From contig CAMBYP010000005.1 in NCBI GenBank assembly GCA_945872435.1, positions 1 through 48,490 of the forward strand: DNA of 48,490 nt, written 5' to 3'. The stretch comes from an uncultured Mycoplasmatota bacterium. GTDB lineage: Bacteria; Bacillota_I; Bacilli_A; RF39; UBA660. The notes under the pieces are model-generated. The model was not told the origin of the DNA. It made no database searches and worked only from the letters and a program-made list of their open reading frames with translations. This document shows positions 16,305-26,351 of the stretch, piece after piece. The number at the start of each line of letters is the position of its first letter. The first letter of the stretch is position 1. The position numbers and the translations under genes were made by a program.

Positions 16305-17177
16305 ATGGGAAAATATCTAAGATTGTTACGTGTTCATCATTATTTAAAAAATGGTTTAATATTTTTACCTTTACTATTTAGTGGAGATTTATTTCAGTGG
16401 AATTTATTAGGACAGACAATGATTGGATATTTATCTTTTTGTTTGATTGCTTCTTCTATTTATATTTATAATGATATTCAAGATATAGAAAAAGACAAAA
16501 TGCATCCTATTAAAAAGAAAAGACCAATTGCAACCGGAGAAATATCTTTAAAGAAAGCAATTATAATAGGTTTGTTATTATTTTTAGCAGCCATAGGATG
16601 TCAAACAATTGGTTATTTATTATTTCATAATCAAGGTTTTATTGTATCAACTGTGATTATGTTAGGCTATTTTATAATGAATTTAGGTTACAGCAAAGGT
16701 CTTAAAAATGTACCAATTATTGATGTTATGATTTTAGCTTTAGGATTTGTTCTTAGAGTATTGTATGGTGGGGCAATTACAAATACTGAAATTTCTAGCT
16801 GGTTATTTTTAACTGTTCTTTCTATTTGTTTATTTGCAGGATTTGGAAAACGTCGTAATGAAATGATAAAAAATAAAACAACTTCTAGAAAAGTATTACA
16901 AGCTTATACAAAGTCATTTTTAGATAAAAGTATGTATTTGTTTTTAAGTTTAGCACTTGTTTTTTATTCTTTATGGTGTACAAACGGACTCCAATTTATA
17001 GAAAATAATTTATTGACTTATAGTATTTTATTTGTAATATTTATTGTTTTAAAATATGCTTTGACGATTGAACAAGATTCGTATGGAGATCCAATCGATG
17101 TGATATTACAAGATAAACTATTAATGATAGTATCTGTTATTTATATTGTATATATGGTGGTGGCAATTTATGCATAA
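16305..17177 (+). CDS. UbiA-family prenyltransferase, DPPR-synthase-like
   Basis: A 290-residue polytopic membrane enzyme (about eight or nine membrane segments). The Asp-rich motif reads NDIQDIEKDKMHPIKKKRPI near residue 57, which is the form found in decaprenyl-phosphate phosphoribosyltransferases (NDxxD ... HPxKxxRPIAxG) rather than in quinone or heme UbiA enzymes. These transfer ribose-5-phosphate from PRPP to a polyprenyl phosphate. The second Asp region is IIDVMILALGFVLRVLYGG. It overlaps the next gene, a HAD phosphatase fused to a GT-C transferase, by 8 bases. That is exactly the enzyme needed to dephosphorylate the product, so a lipid-linked pentose donor is the likely output. Confidence 0.78.
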   Translation: MGKYLRLLRVHHYLKNGLIFLPLLFSGDLFQWNLLGQTMIGYLSFCLIASSIYIYNDIQDIEKDKMHPIKKKRPIATGEISLKKAIIIGLLLFLAAIGCQTIGYLLFHNQGFIVSTVIMLGYFIMNLGYSKGLKNVPIIDVMILALGFVLRVLYGGAITNTEISSWLFLTVLSICLFAGFGKRRNEMIKNKTTSRKVLQAYTKSFLDKSMYLFLSLALVFYSLWCTNGLQFIENNLLTYSILFVIFIVLKYALTIEQDSYGDPIDVILQDKLLMIVSVIYIVYMVVAIYA

Positions 17178-19458
17178 AAAAATAGATGTTTATGATTTTG
17201 ATGGTACTATTTATGATGGTGATATTACTGTTGATTTTTTCTTGTTTTCATTAAGAAGAAATCCTAAGATATTATTTCAATTACCTATCATAATTTGGTA
17301 TGCTTTTTTATATTTTACACATATTATTTCTCTTCAATCTTTTAAATCTCATTTCTTTTTATTTGTAAAAAAGATTCCAAATGTTGATCGTGAACTTGAA
17401 TTATTTTGGAATCAGAAAGAACATAAGATAAATCCCTTTTTTTTACAAAAGATGAAAGAAAAGAAAAAAAGTTATGTTATTTCTGCTTCGCCAGAGTTCT
17501 TGTTAAAACCAGTATTAAAACAATGGAAAAATATTTCTGTTATTGCAAGCAGAGTTGATAAGAAAACAGGAAAATTTACTGGTAAAAATTGTAAAGGAGA
17601 AGAAAAAATTAATCGTTTAGATGAAACGGTAAAGAATTATATCATTGAAGAATTTTATTCTGATTCAACAAATGATTTACCGCTTGCTAGAATTTCAAAA
17701 AAAGCTTATTTTGTGACTCATGGTAAAGTAGAAGAATGGAATTTGGAAACCAAAAAAACAAAATTATGGGACTTTAAAACTTTTCAATTATCATGGCTTA
17801 TCATGATGTATTTATTGTGTGTTCTTGTCTTTTTTCATCTTTTTAAACTATGTGATATTGAAGGTGGCTTATTTTTTATTCAACTACTAAGTATTTTTAT
17901 TCCATTACTTTTTTATTTATTTCAAAAGAATATCAAAATAAAACGAAAAATCATCATAGGAATGTTTTATCTGATTTTATGTATTGGTCTTCCTTTTATA
18001 TTTTCTAATACATATGATTTAACACAAGATGGAAATGGATACCATAAATTATCAATTGCGTATTTAAAAAATGGTTGGAATCCCATTTATCAAAGTCATG
18101 ATGACTATGTAAAAGAAAATCATTTAAACAGTTATGGAAAAAATGGTCTTTGGATTAATCATTATCCCAAATCATTAGAAACTGTTTCTGCTGTCATGTA
18201 TGAAATGACAGGTTCTATTGAAAGTGGAAAAGCTGTAACAACTCTTGTTTTAATTTCAATGTCCTTACTGACTTTTAGTTATCTCAGTCTATTTTTGAAT
18301 AAAATTCCAAGTTTTATTTTATCAGTGTTATTGGCACTGAATCCAATTGTGCTTGCTCAATTGTTCAATTATTATGTAGATGGCTTAATGGGGCTATGTT
18401 TTGCAATGGAGCTTATTCTTTTATTGACAATTACAATCACGAAAAAACAAGATTATAAAATATGGCTTTATTTAACAGCAGTATGCGCTATATTTGTGAA
18501 TTTAAAATTCACAGGTTTATTATATTCAGGATTGATTGCAGCAGTATTTTATTTTTATTGGTTATTTCATTATAGAAAAGATAGAGAATGGTTATCTATT
18601 TTTAAAAGGGCAACTGGTTGGTTTATTTTAGTGTTTTTTACTTCTATTTTTATAGTGGGATCTTCTTCTTATATAAAAAATACTTTTACTGTTGGAAATC
18701 CATTATATCCATTATTAGGCAAAAATAAAGTAGATATTGTAACCAAGATGGAACCAAAAAGCTTTAATCAGAAAAATTCATTAGAAAAGTTTATTATTTC
18801 TTTCTTTTCTAAAACAGAAAATGTAATATATGGTCAAGGGGAACCACAGTTAAAAAATCCACTTCATGTATATGATAGTGAATTAGAAGAAATTTTGATT
18901 CCTGATGTTCGTATTGCAGGTTTTGGACCTTTATCTGCTTGCTTTTTTATACTGGGAACGATTTTGTTGATCATAGAACTTTATTTATTAAATCGTAAAA
19001 ATAAAGAAAAAATGAAATATTTTGTATTGCCGATTGTTTGTATTGTATTATCTTGTATTTTAATAGGGGAAAGTTGGTGGGCAAGATATGTTCCACAACT
19101 TTATATGCTTCCATGGTTATCTTGTGTTTTATGTTTTATGATATCATTAAAAAATAAAAAGGTATTATATATGCTTCGCACACTAGGAATCATAACCGGT
19201 GTTATTATGGTAATAAATGCTTCTTTCTATTTAAACTCTAGAATCCAAGATTTTGATACTTTTCAAGGAATTCAAAAAGATTTAAACGAATTAAAACAAC
19301 AGGAAAATATTAAATTACAATTATCAGTACCAGAATTTTTTGCTTATTATTATAATTTAGATGATGAAAATATTTCTTATCAAATTGTAAAAGAAGAAAT
19401 GAAAGAAAATTATATTTATAAATATCATTGGCAGTTAAAAATATTACAAGAACAGTAG
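17170..19458 (+). CDS. HAD phosphatase fused to a GT-C membrane glycosyltransferase
   Basis: A 762-residue two-part protein. Residues 1-190 are a HAD-IB (phosphoserine-phosphatase-like) hydrolase: DFDGT (9-13) holds the nucleophile and acid/base Asp, SASPEFLLKP carries the motif II Ser, and YSDSTNDLPL is the metal-binding motif. From about residue 205 the protein is a polytopic membrane protein of about ten segments with the GT-C layout: after the first membrane segments an acidic external loop, TQDGNGYHKLSIAYLKNGW, and a large C-terminal external region. Known neighbours elsewhere are UbiA-HAD pairs for polyprenyl-phosphoribose dephosphorylation; here the HAD is joined to the transferase instead. 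Start ATG 17170 (GGTGGTGG ribosome site) rather than the upstream ATG 17146. Confidence 0.75.
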   Translation: MHKKIDVYDFDGTIYDGDITVDFFLFSLRRNPKILFQLPIIIWYAFLYFTHIISLQSFKSHFFLFVKKIPNVDRELELFWNQKEHKINPFFLQKMKEKKKSYVISASPEFLLKPVLKQWKNISVIASRVDKKTGKFTGKNCKGEEKINRLDETVKNYIIEEFYSDSTNDLPLARISKKAYFVTHGKVEEWNLETKKTKLWDFKTFQLSWLIMMYLLCVLVFFHLFKLCDIEGGLFFIQLLSIFIPLLFYLFQKNIKIKRKIIIGMFYLILCIGLPFIFSNTYDLTQDGNGYHKLSIAYLKNGWNPIYQSHDDYVKENHLNSYGKNGLWINHYPKSLETVSAVMYEMTGSIESGKAVTTLVLISMSLLTFSYLSLFLNKIPSFILSVLLALNPIVLAQLFNYYVDGLMGLCFAMELILLLTITITKKQDYKIWLYLTAVCAIFVNLKFTGLLYSGLIAAVFYFYWLFHYRKDREWLSIFKRATGWFILVFFTSIFIVGSSSYIKNTFTVGNPLYPLLGKNKVDIVTKMEPKSFNQKNSLEKFIISFFSKTENVIYGQGEPQLKNPLHVYDSELEEILIPDVRIAGFGPLSACFFILGTILLIIELYLLNRKNKEKMKYFVLPIVCIVLSCILIGESWWARYVPQLYMLPWLSCVLCFMISLKNKKVLYMLRTLGIITGVIMVINASFYLNSRIQDFDTFQGIQKDLNELKQQENIKLQLSVPEFFAYYYNLDDENISYQIVKEEMKENYIYKYHWQLKILQEQ

Positions 19459-19467
19459 GAGGTTGTT

Positions 19468-21045
19468 ATGAAAAAGAAAAAAATAGTAGAAGTAAAACAA
19501 ATTACATGGTTTTATAAAATATTAAGTATCATTATGATGGCTTTATTTGGAATGATCATACTAAGTACTATTTTTAATAATCGTAGTGTTGTAGTCAAAT
19601 TGGCATTTTGGCAAATTTTATTAGGAACTATTTTAGTAAGTGGAATTTTATTTGGAATTTGGTATTTATTGCAGAAAAAACTATCCAATATTACTAAAAA
19701 ACAAGAGTTTATGATTGTATTGATATTATTTTTAATTATTATTATAGTTCAGGGAGTTGTTGGATATTATTTATTTGAAAAACCGGGTTGGGATTGGAAA
19801 ATCGTTTTTGAGAATGCTATGAACTTTGCACAAGGAAATCAGGATCAAGTAGCTTGGTGGTATATGCAACAATTCCCAAATAATGTTTTTCTATTTGTGT
19901 TACAGGCTGTTTGTTTTAAATTGTTATATATGACACATTTAGTTCCTCAAACTTATTTAGCAACATTGGGAGCATCTGTTGTCATAAATATCATTGTAAT
20001 AGATATTGCTATGATTTTAACTTGGTTAACAGTACGCAATTTATTTGGAAAAACAGCAGGTATTTTTAGTATTATTATGATGATTCTTGGAAATTCATTT
20101 TTTACATTTGTACCAATTTTGTATACGGATACTTTGGCCTTATTTATTCCAATTGGCATGTTATATGTTTATTCATGTTATTTAAAAAAGAAAGAGTTAA
20201 CATGGCAGCAAGGAATTTGGTATTATGTACTATTTGGCATTTTATTATTTCTTGGAGCAAAAATAAAATTTACTTGTGTAATTATGATGATTGCTATTTT
20301 TATGGATTTATATTTCCGTAAAATTTCTTGGAAACAGTTTGGACAAATGTTAGGTAGTATTGTTTGTACTTTTATAATTTGTACTCTTTTATTTACTGGA
20401 TTTCAAAATATATATTTTAAAGAATTAAAAGGTGTTTCAAATACACCAAACAAAGTTCCATACACACATTGGATTATGATGGGACTAAAAGAAAGAAAAT
20501 CTACCATACCAGGTGTTTCATTTGTTGGTGCATATGATGTAGATGATTATGCATTTACATTTAAAACTGAGCCAGAAAAAAGAATGCAAAAAAATATAGA
20601 TGAAATTGGAAAACGTTTAAAGAAACATGGTATGATTGGTTATCCTAAATTTTTATATGACAAATTACAGTTTACATGGAATGATGGAAATTATTATGGT
20701 TCTGCATTAATAGGCGCTGATCCAGTACGTAATCATAATTTAGCACGAGATATCTATAATTCTGGTGGAAAATATAATGATTATTTAGTAATCACTCAAG
20801 ATGGAGTGGCAATCTATTTATATTTGATGTTTGTATTGATATCTTTTTCTTATTTAAAAAATAAGAAGAATAAGTGTCACGTAGCTTTATTAGCGGTTTT
20901 TGGATTATTAGTTTTCTTATTGTTGTGGGAAGCTAGTCCAAAATATTTATTACATTATTTGCCTGTTTTTGTTGTGCTAGGTGTATATGGTACACAAATA
21001 TGGACTAGTTGGTTAGAAAATAAAAAAACTTCTGTAAAGGAGTAG
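19468..21045 (+). CDS. GT-C-type membrane glycosyltransferase
   Basis: A 525-residue polytopic membrane protein (about eleven segments). After the third segment comes an external loop, EKPGWDWKIVFENAMNFA, followed by WWYMQQFPNNVFLF, matching the acidic first loop and following 'PN' segment of ArnT/PMT-like (GT39-type) transferases that use lipid-linked sugars. A large external domain occupies about residues 300-430, before the last two membrane segments. It lies 9 bases after the HAD/GT-C gene and should use the same lipid-linked donor or act on the same glycan. Acceptor unknown. Confidence 0.7.
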   Translation: MKKKKIVEVKQITWFYKILSIIMMALFGMIILSTIFNNRSVVVKLAFWQILLGTILVSGILFGIWYLLQKKLSNITKKQEFMIVLILFLIIIIVQGVVGYYLFEKPGWDWKIVFENAMNFAQGNQDQVAWWYMQQFPNNVFLFVLQAVCFKLLYMTHLVPQTYLATLGASVVINIIVIDIAMILTWLTVRNLFGKTAGIFSIIMMILGNSFFTFVPILYTDTLALFIPIGMLYVYSCYLKKKELTWQQGIWYYVLFGILLFLGAKIKFTCVIMMIAIFMDLYFRKISWKQFGQMLGSIVCTFIICTLLFTGFQNIYFKELKGVSNTPNKVPYTHWIMMGLKERKSTIPGVSFVGAYDVDDYAFTFKTEPEKRMQKNIDEIGKRLKKHGMIGYPKFLYDKLQFTWNDGNYYGSALIGADPVRNHNLARDIYNSGGKYNDYLVITQDGVAIYLYLMFVLISFSYLKNKKNKCHVALLAVFGLLVFLLLWEASPKYLLHYLPVFVVLGVYGTQIWTSWLENKKTSVKE

Positions 21046-21049
21046 AAGC

Positions 21050-22215
21050 ATGGCTAAAAAAAGTAAACAAAATTATTTGTTAGAGACTCTAATTATGAAT
21101 TGATGCGAATTGTATCTATGTTTATGATTGTAGTTTGGCATATATTATTTCACGGAAATGTGGATACCTAAGCAACAGGCATTTTAACATATGCATTATA
21201 CTTATTAGAAGCCATATTAGTTGTCCATGTTAATTCTTATTTATTAGTTACAGGGTATTATCAATGCAAAAGTCAATTTAAATTAAATAAACTAATTTCT
21301 TTAAATAATGCGTCATGGTTTTATCGTGTAATTATTTTAATAACTTTATCGTTATTGCAAGTGATTCAAGTTGAAAAAAAAGATATAATAAGAGGATTTT
21401 TTCCTCTTGATTCATGTGCTTATTGGTTTATTCAAATGTATTTGTTTTTATATTGTTTTAGCCCATTTATCAATCAATTTATTAAATGCTTAACACAAAA
21501 ACAATTTCAAATGTTATTAATTTTATGCTTTATTATTTTTTCAATCTTACCAAGTATTAGCATGCAAATGATTATTAATATTGATAAAGGACATTCTTTT
21601 ATGAGTGTTGTATTTATGTATTTATTAGGAGCATATTTTAGATATTATCCTGTTCAAAATCTATCTTTTTTTAAAACAAATTCAAAAAAGAAAAATCAAA
21701 TTTTATTTTTATCTGGTTTTATTTGTTGTTTTCTAATTAACTTTTTATTTTGCTGTTTTGGTAAGTTTTTAATGAATGGTGGAGAAATTACAAAATTTTT
21801 AGGTGAAACTATTAATTTAGCATTTTTATCTTATGGAAATCCATTGGTAATATTAGGATCTTTAATGTATTTCTTTTGGTTTGGAACATTTGTATTTAAA
21901 AATAAATGGATTAATAAAGTTGGAAAGTTAACGTTAGGAGTATATCTCATCCATGATAATCCTTATACAAGAGTTTGGTTATATCCAGTACTAGGTTTTA
22001 CTGAAGGAAAAATCTATACAGGAATTATTATCATTGCAAAAGTATTTGCATGTGCTTTTTTAATTTTTATATTATGTATTATTTTAGAATGGTTAAGACA
22101 GTTACTATTTCAAAAAATAAAATAATTAAAAATTGCAAAGTGGATTCATAAAAAATGGCAAAAATGCATGAAGCAAATGATATTTTTGTTAAAAATAGAA
22201 ACAAGCTGGGAATAA
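21050..22215 (+). pseudogene. Broken acyltransferase-3 family gene
   Basis: The last gene of the glycan operon is disrupted. It begins well (AAAGGAG, ATG 21050) but shifts frame near 21080. After the shift the protein reads RDSNYELMRIVSMFMIVVWH, the typical N-terminus of OafA/YrhL-type acyltransferase-3 membrane proteins. A TAA at 21169-21171 then interrupts the same frame. An open part follows (21355-22125, 256 residues, several membrane segments ending LIFILCIILEWLRQL), and a TAA at 22123 is followed by 29 more in-frame codons (LKIAKWIHKKWQK...) that look like the native C-terminus. Two or three independent lesions argue for decay rather than one sequencing error. An intact copy would have O-acylated a sugar. 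Confidence 0.85.
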
Positions 22216-22222
22216 AATTTTT

Positions 22223-22249
22223 AAGAGATAGAAAATCTATCTCTTTTTT
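22223..22249 (+). terminator. Terminator of the glycan operon
   Basis: AAGAGATAGA (22223-22232) pairs with TCTATCTCTT (22236-22245), followed by T residues. The promoter of the next gene (TATAAT at 22252-22257) begins directly after it. Confidence 0.8.
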
Positions 22250-22274
22250 GATATAATAAAAATAGGTGAGTAAA

Positions 22275-24893
22275 ATGAATCATAATGCTTTTTGTAAAAA
22301 TATTGAAACTGTTTTAGAAGAATTGATTACAAGTAATGAAGGTCTTAAAACTAATGAAGTTTTATTAAGACAAAAACAACAAGGTAAAAATGAATTAAAA
22401 GCTAAAAAAACAATGACATTATTTGACATGATGATTGAGCAATTGACAGATAAGATGATTATTATTTTATTGATTGCATCTATTTTATCTTTTTTCTTAG
22501 GAGAAACATTAGAGGGTATTGTTATTTTAATTATTATTTGTATTAATATGATTGTAAGTATGATTCAAGAAAAGAAGGCAGCTGACGCAATTGCTGCATT
22601 AAATAAAATGAATGCTCCATATGCATATGTATTACGAGATGGTGATAGAAAAAAAGTTCCCGTTTCTGAGTTAGTAGTAGGAGATATTGTTTACTTGGAA
22701 GATGGTAGTATTGTTCCTGCAGATATTCGTTTAATGGAAGAACATCAATTAATGATTGATGAATCATCATTGACAGGAGAAAGTGTACCAGTACAAAAAG
22801 ATGCTACAGTGACACTTGCTGAAAATACACCATTAGCAGATCGTAGTAATATGGCATATTCTTCTACAATTGTAACGTATGGAAGTGGAATTGGAGTTGT
22901 GACTGCAATTGGAATGAATACAGAAGTAGGAAAAATTGCTCGTATGTTAGACAGTGAAGATGATTTAGAAACACCTCTAAAAAAGAAATTAAATAAAGTA
23001 GGAACAACGCTTAGCATTGTAGGAATTGTTATTAGTATTTTGATTTTTATCATAGGACTTTTCTATGGGAAAGATATCATTTCGCTTTTGATGATTTCTA
23101 TTTCACTTGCAATTTCGGTAATTCCTGAAGGATTGCCTGCAACGGCAACAATTGTAATGGCTCTTGGAGTAGAAAGAATGACAAAGAAAAATGCCTTAGT
23201 CAAAAAACTTCCAGCCGTAGAAACGTTAGGAAATGCTAGTGTAATTTGTACAGATAAAACAGGAACTCTTACAGAAAATAAAATGACAATTACAAAATTA
23301 TTATGTTATGATGAAATTATGAATGAAATTCATGAAATTTCAAATAATATACCAGCAGACATTTTTAATTGTATGGTATTATGTAATCATGCAACATATG
23401 AAAATGGTAAGACAACAGGAGATCCAACTGAAGGAGCTTTGTTAGAATTTGCTCAAAAATATCATTTCGATACTGAACAAATGAAAAAAGACATGCCTAT
23501 TTTGCATGAACAACCATTTGATTCTATTCGTAAACGCATGACAGTTGTTGTTCAAAATGATGAATCATATACTTGTTATACAAAAGGCACTGTTGAAGAA
23601 ATGTTAGAACTTTGTACTCATATTTTAGTGGATGGAAATGAAAAACCAATCACTTATCAAGAAAAAGAACAAATTATTAAAACTTGTGAAAAATTATCGA
23701 ACGAAGCATTACGATTATTAGGCTATGCAAAAAGAACAATTACAGAGCTTCCTAAAAATGAAGATGAAGATGTAGAAATGCGTCTTACTTTTATGGGAAT
23801 GAGTGGTATGATTGATCCTCCAAAAGAAGAAGTAAAAAGTGCAATTGCAGCTTGTCATGAGGCAGGAATTCGTGTCATTATGATTACTGGAGACCATAAA
23901 CTAACAGCTACAGCAATTGCTAAAAACTTAAATATATATCATGATGGAGATTATGTAGTAACAGGTGATGAACTCCATCAAATGAAAGAAGAAACGTTAG
24001 AAGAAAAGATTGATCATATAAGTATTTTTGCTAGAGTAACACCAGAAGATAAACTTCGTATTGTAAAAGCATTACAAAAAAATAAAGAAGTAGTAGCAAT
24101 GACTGGTGATGGAGTAAATGACTCTCCAGCATTAAAAGCCGCTGATATTGGAGTTGCTATGGGAATTCAAGGTACTGATGTTGCAAAACAAGCTGCTGAT
24201 ATGATTTTATTAGATGATAATTTCACAACAATAGAACATGCTATTAGAGAAGGAAGACGAGTATATTTTAATATTCAAAAAGTAATTCAATTTCTTTTAG
24301 CAGGAAACATTTCAGAAGTATTAATTATTTTTCTAGCTATGGTTATGAATTTAGAAACACCAATTCTAGCTATTCATATTTTATTTGTCAATTTAATTAC
24401 TGATACACTTCCTGCTTTGGCATTAGGAGTAGATCCAGAAGATGATAGGACGATGAAACATAAACCGATTAAAAGTGGTAGCTTATTTGAAAAAGGTATG
24501 GTTGCAAGAATTATGTTCTATGGAATTTATATTGCATTCATTTCTTTCATTGCATATGGTATTGGTAGTATGATTGATTACAAACAAGCAATTACTATGA
24601 CATTTTTAGTTCTTTGCTTATCACAAATTGTTCATTCATTAAATCAACACTCTAACATTGTTTCTGTTTTTTCCAAAAAACACGAAAAGAATAAATATTT
24701 ATATATTGCCATGGCAATATCTGCAACGTTATTAATTCCAATTACTTGTATCCCATTTATTAGTAACTTTTTCTCACTATCACCTTTAAATTTGAAAGAG
24801 TGGCTCATCGTATTTGGCTTATCTATTTCTCCATTATTTGTTGTAGAACTATTTAAGTGGATTAGGAGAAGTACAAGTCATTCAATGATTTAA
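22275..24893 (+). CDS. Calcium-type P-IIA cation-transporting ATPase
   Basis: An 872-residue P-type ATPase exporting a divalent cation, most likely Ca2+. Phosphorylation site DKTGTLTENKM (Asp327), actuator motif LTGESVPVQ, MITGDHKLTATA and the hinge MTGDGVNDSPALKAADIG. The membrane ligands VIPEGLPA (M4) and NLITDTLPALALG (M6) fit P-IIA pumps such as bacterial SERCA-like LMCA1. The start is ATG 22275 behind AGGTGA; the longer GTG frame contains this site. A single-gene unit ended by the hairpin at 24899. Confidence 0.93.
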   Translation: MNHNAFCKNIETVLEELITSNEGLKTNEVLLRQKQQGKNELKAKKTMTLFDMMIEQLTDKMIIILLIASILSFFLGETLEGIVILIIICINMIVSMIQEKKAADAIAALNKMNAPYAYVLRDGDRKKVPVSELVVGDIVYLEDGSIVPADIRLMEEHQLMIDESSLTGESVPVQKDATVTLAENTPLADRSNMAYSSTIVTYGSGIGVVTAIGMNTEVGKIARMLDSEDDLETPLKKKLNKVGTTLSIVGIVISILIFIIGLFYGKDIISLLMISISLAISVIPEGLPATATIVMALGVERMTKKNALVKKLPAVETLGNASVICTDKTGTLTENKMTITKLLCYDEIMNEIHEISNNIPADIFNCMVLCNHATYENGKTTGDPTEGALLEFAQKYHFDTEQMKKDMPILHEQPFDSIRKRMTVVVQNDESYTCYTKGTVEEMLELCTHILVDGNEKPITYQEKEQIIKTCEKLSNEALRLLGYAKRTITELPKNEDEDVEMRLTFMGMSGMIDPPKEEVKSAIAACHEAGIRVIMITGDHKLTATAIAKNLNIYHDGDYVVTGDELHQMKEETLEEKIDHISIFARVTPEDKLRIVKALQKNKEVVAMTGDGVNDSPALKAADIGVAMGIQGTDVAKQAADMILLDDNFTTIEHAIREGRRVYFNIQKVIQFLLAGNISEVLIIFLAMVMNLETPILAIHILFVNLITDTLPALALGVDPEDDRTMKHKPIKSGSLFEKGMVARIMFYGIYIAFISFIAYGIGSMIDYKQAITMTFLVLCLSQIVHSLNQHSNIVSVFSKKHEKNKYLYIAMAISATLLIPITCIPFISNFFSLSPLNLKEWLIVFGLSISPLFVVELFKWIRRSTSHSMI

Positions 24894-24898
24894 ATTTT

Positions 24899-24925
24899 AC
24901 ATCCAGCATATGCTGGGTGTTTTTT
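24899..24925 (+). terminator. Terminator after the P-type ATPase
   Basis: ACATCCAGCA (24899-24908) pairs with TGCTGGGTGT (24911-24920), one T-G pair, followed by a T-run. Confidence 0.85.
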
Positions 24926-25032
24926 AATTATAAAAAAGTAAAAACATATCAATATGATGTAAAGGAAAAGAAAACAACTTTTCACGGTGATTGGAATATG
25001 TTAAAATTTAGATAGTAGAGGAGTTAGATAAT

Positions 25033-26280
25033 ATGAAAAGTAAAGGATTTACATTAATTGAACTTTTAGCAGTTATTGTAATACTAGCAGTTATTGCTTT
25101 AATTGCAACCCCACTTATCATGGGAACAATTACAAAAGCAAAGAAAAATGCTTTTATTGATACTGCGAGTGGAATTATTAAAGCAGGAGAAAATTACCAA
25201 GCAGAACAAGTAATGACAACAACAGGAGATGTAGAAGATTTAGTAATTAGTGATTTAACAACGGATACAAAATTGCAATATAAAGGAAGTAAACCAAAAA
25301 GTGGACAATTAAAAATTACAAGTGATGGGAAAACAGCAATTGCTATATGGAGTGGACAATTTTGTGCAGTAAAAAATTATGATGATAAAAAAGTTACAGT
25401 AGATGATAGCGTTAAAACAAAAGAAGATTGTGTGATACCAGTAGAGACAACTGATACATCGTGTTTTGTAACAGCAGAAGCCCCAGGAGTATTAAAAGAA
25501 GAAGAAATTACTATTTACAAAGATAAGTGCATTGTATTTTTTGGAAATGTAGGTTATTCTCCGGATGAAGCAGATAAAATGTGTAATAATCAAGTGGTTG
25601 GTGGAATAACACTGAAACAAGTGATTATTATAGAATATCAACAATATGGAATGGAGAAAATAAAAGATTTAATAGATGCAGGGGTTATATCAGTTACAAT
25701 ACCTGCTAATTCGTTTGCTATTACAGGCTATCATTTTGAAAATACAAATTGTTCAACTGATGTAGTAATTCCAGAAAAAATTAACGGAAAAACAGTGCAA
25801 CAGATTAGAGATGAAGCATTTATCACTTGTGGTAGAAGTAGATGGGATTATTGTCATAGTCCAGTTACTTCGCTTTCATTACCATCCACGATTGAGATTA
25901 TTTCAACTCGTGCTTTTTATGTAAATGGAATATATCCAGAAATAGATTTAAGTAATTTAAAACATATGACTTTGTTAGGAGATTATTCTTTATATTATGC
26001 AAATGACACAACACCATTAAAATCAATTTATCTTCCAAATCAATATATAACATATATGAGTAGCAGTTTAAGTGAAGTCTTTGGAATTACTTCTTCTGGA
26101 ACTTTAAAATTAAAAAAAGGTAATATCAATACAGATGATATTGTTACAGCATATAATAATCTCTATGAATCAAAATCCAAATCTCAAACCAGATCTTGTT
26201 TAGCCCCACTTTTGATTGGAAATAAAATGAGAGAAACGGCTGAATATGTTGAATATCAATTAGTGAATGGTTCTTGTTAA
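25033..26280 (+). CDS. Type IV pilin-like protein with BspA/LRR_5-like tail
   Basis: A 415-residue exported protein. The N-terminus, MKSKG then FTLIELLAVIVILAVIALIA, is a class III prepilin signal: cleavage after Gly5, Phe1 and Glu5 of the mature protein, then the hydrophobic pilin helix. Residues about 30-130 form a pilin-like head. From about 225 the sequence takes the BspA-type leucine-rich pattern (VVIPEKINGKTVQQIRDEAF, then TSLSLPSTIEIISTRAFY). There are at least ten cysteines beyond the signal, suggesting disulfides in an extracellular domain. No prepilin peptidase, pilus ATPase or other pilin lies in the window, so it is an orphan here. Ribosome site GAGGAG; own terminator. Confidence 0.8.
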   Translation: MKSKGFTLIELLAVIVILAVIALIATPLIMGTITKAKKNAFIDTASGIIKAGENYQAEQVMTTTGDVEDLVISDLTTDTKLQYKGSKPKSGQLKITSDGKTAIAIWSGQFCAVKNYDDKKVTVDDSVKTKEDCVIPVETTDTSCFVTAEAPGVLKEEEITIYKDKCIVFFGNVGYSPDEADKMCNNQVVGGITLKQVIIIEYQQYGMEKIKDLIDAGVISVTIPANSFAITGYHFENTNCSTDVVIPEKINGKTVQQIRDEAFITCGRSRWDYCHSPVTSLSLPSTIEIISTRAFYVNGIYPEIDLSNLKHMTLLGDYSLYYANDTTPLKSIYLPNQYITYMSSSLSEVFGITSSGTLKLKKGNINTDDIVTAYNNLYESKSKSQTRSCLAPLLIGNKMRETAEYVEYQLVNGSC

Positions 26281-26313
26281 AATAAAAGATGAAAGAAATT
26301 TGATAGTATGATA

Positions 26314-26336
26314 AAAATCGCGGAAGCGGTTTTTTT
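26314..26336 (+). terminator. Terminator after the pilin-like gene
   Basis: AAAATCGC (26314-26321) pairs with GCGGTTTT (26326-26333) around GGAA, followed by T residues. Confidence 0.8.
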
Positions 26337-26351
26337 GTCAAAAAAATATTT

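Noticed and set aside
21101-21103. TGA read as tryptophan or selenocysteine in the acyltransferase gene
   Set aside because: TGA clearly terminates other genes (dinB, hrcA, dfrA), the frame is shifted there, and a TAA follows in the other frame, so decay is the simpler explanation.
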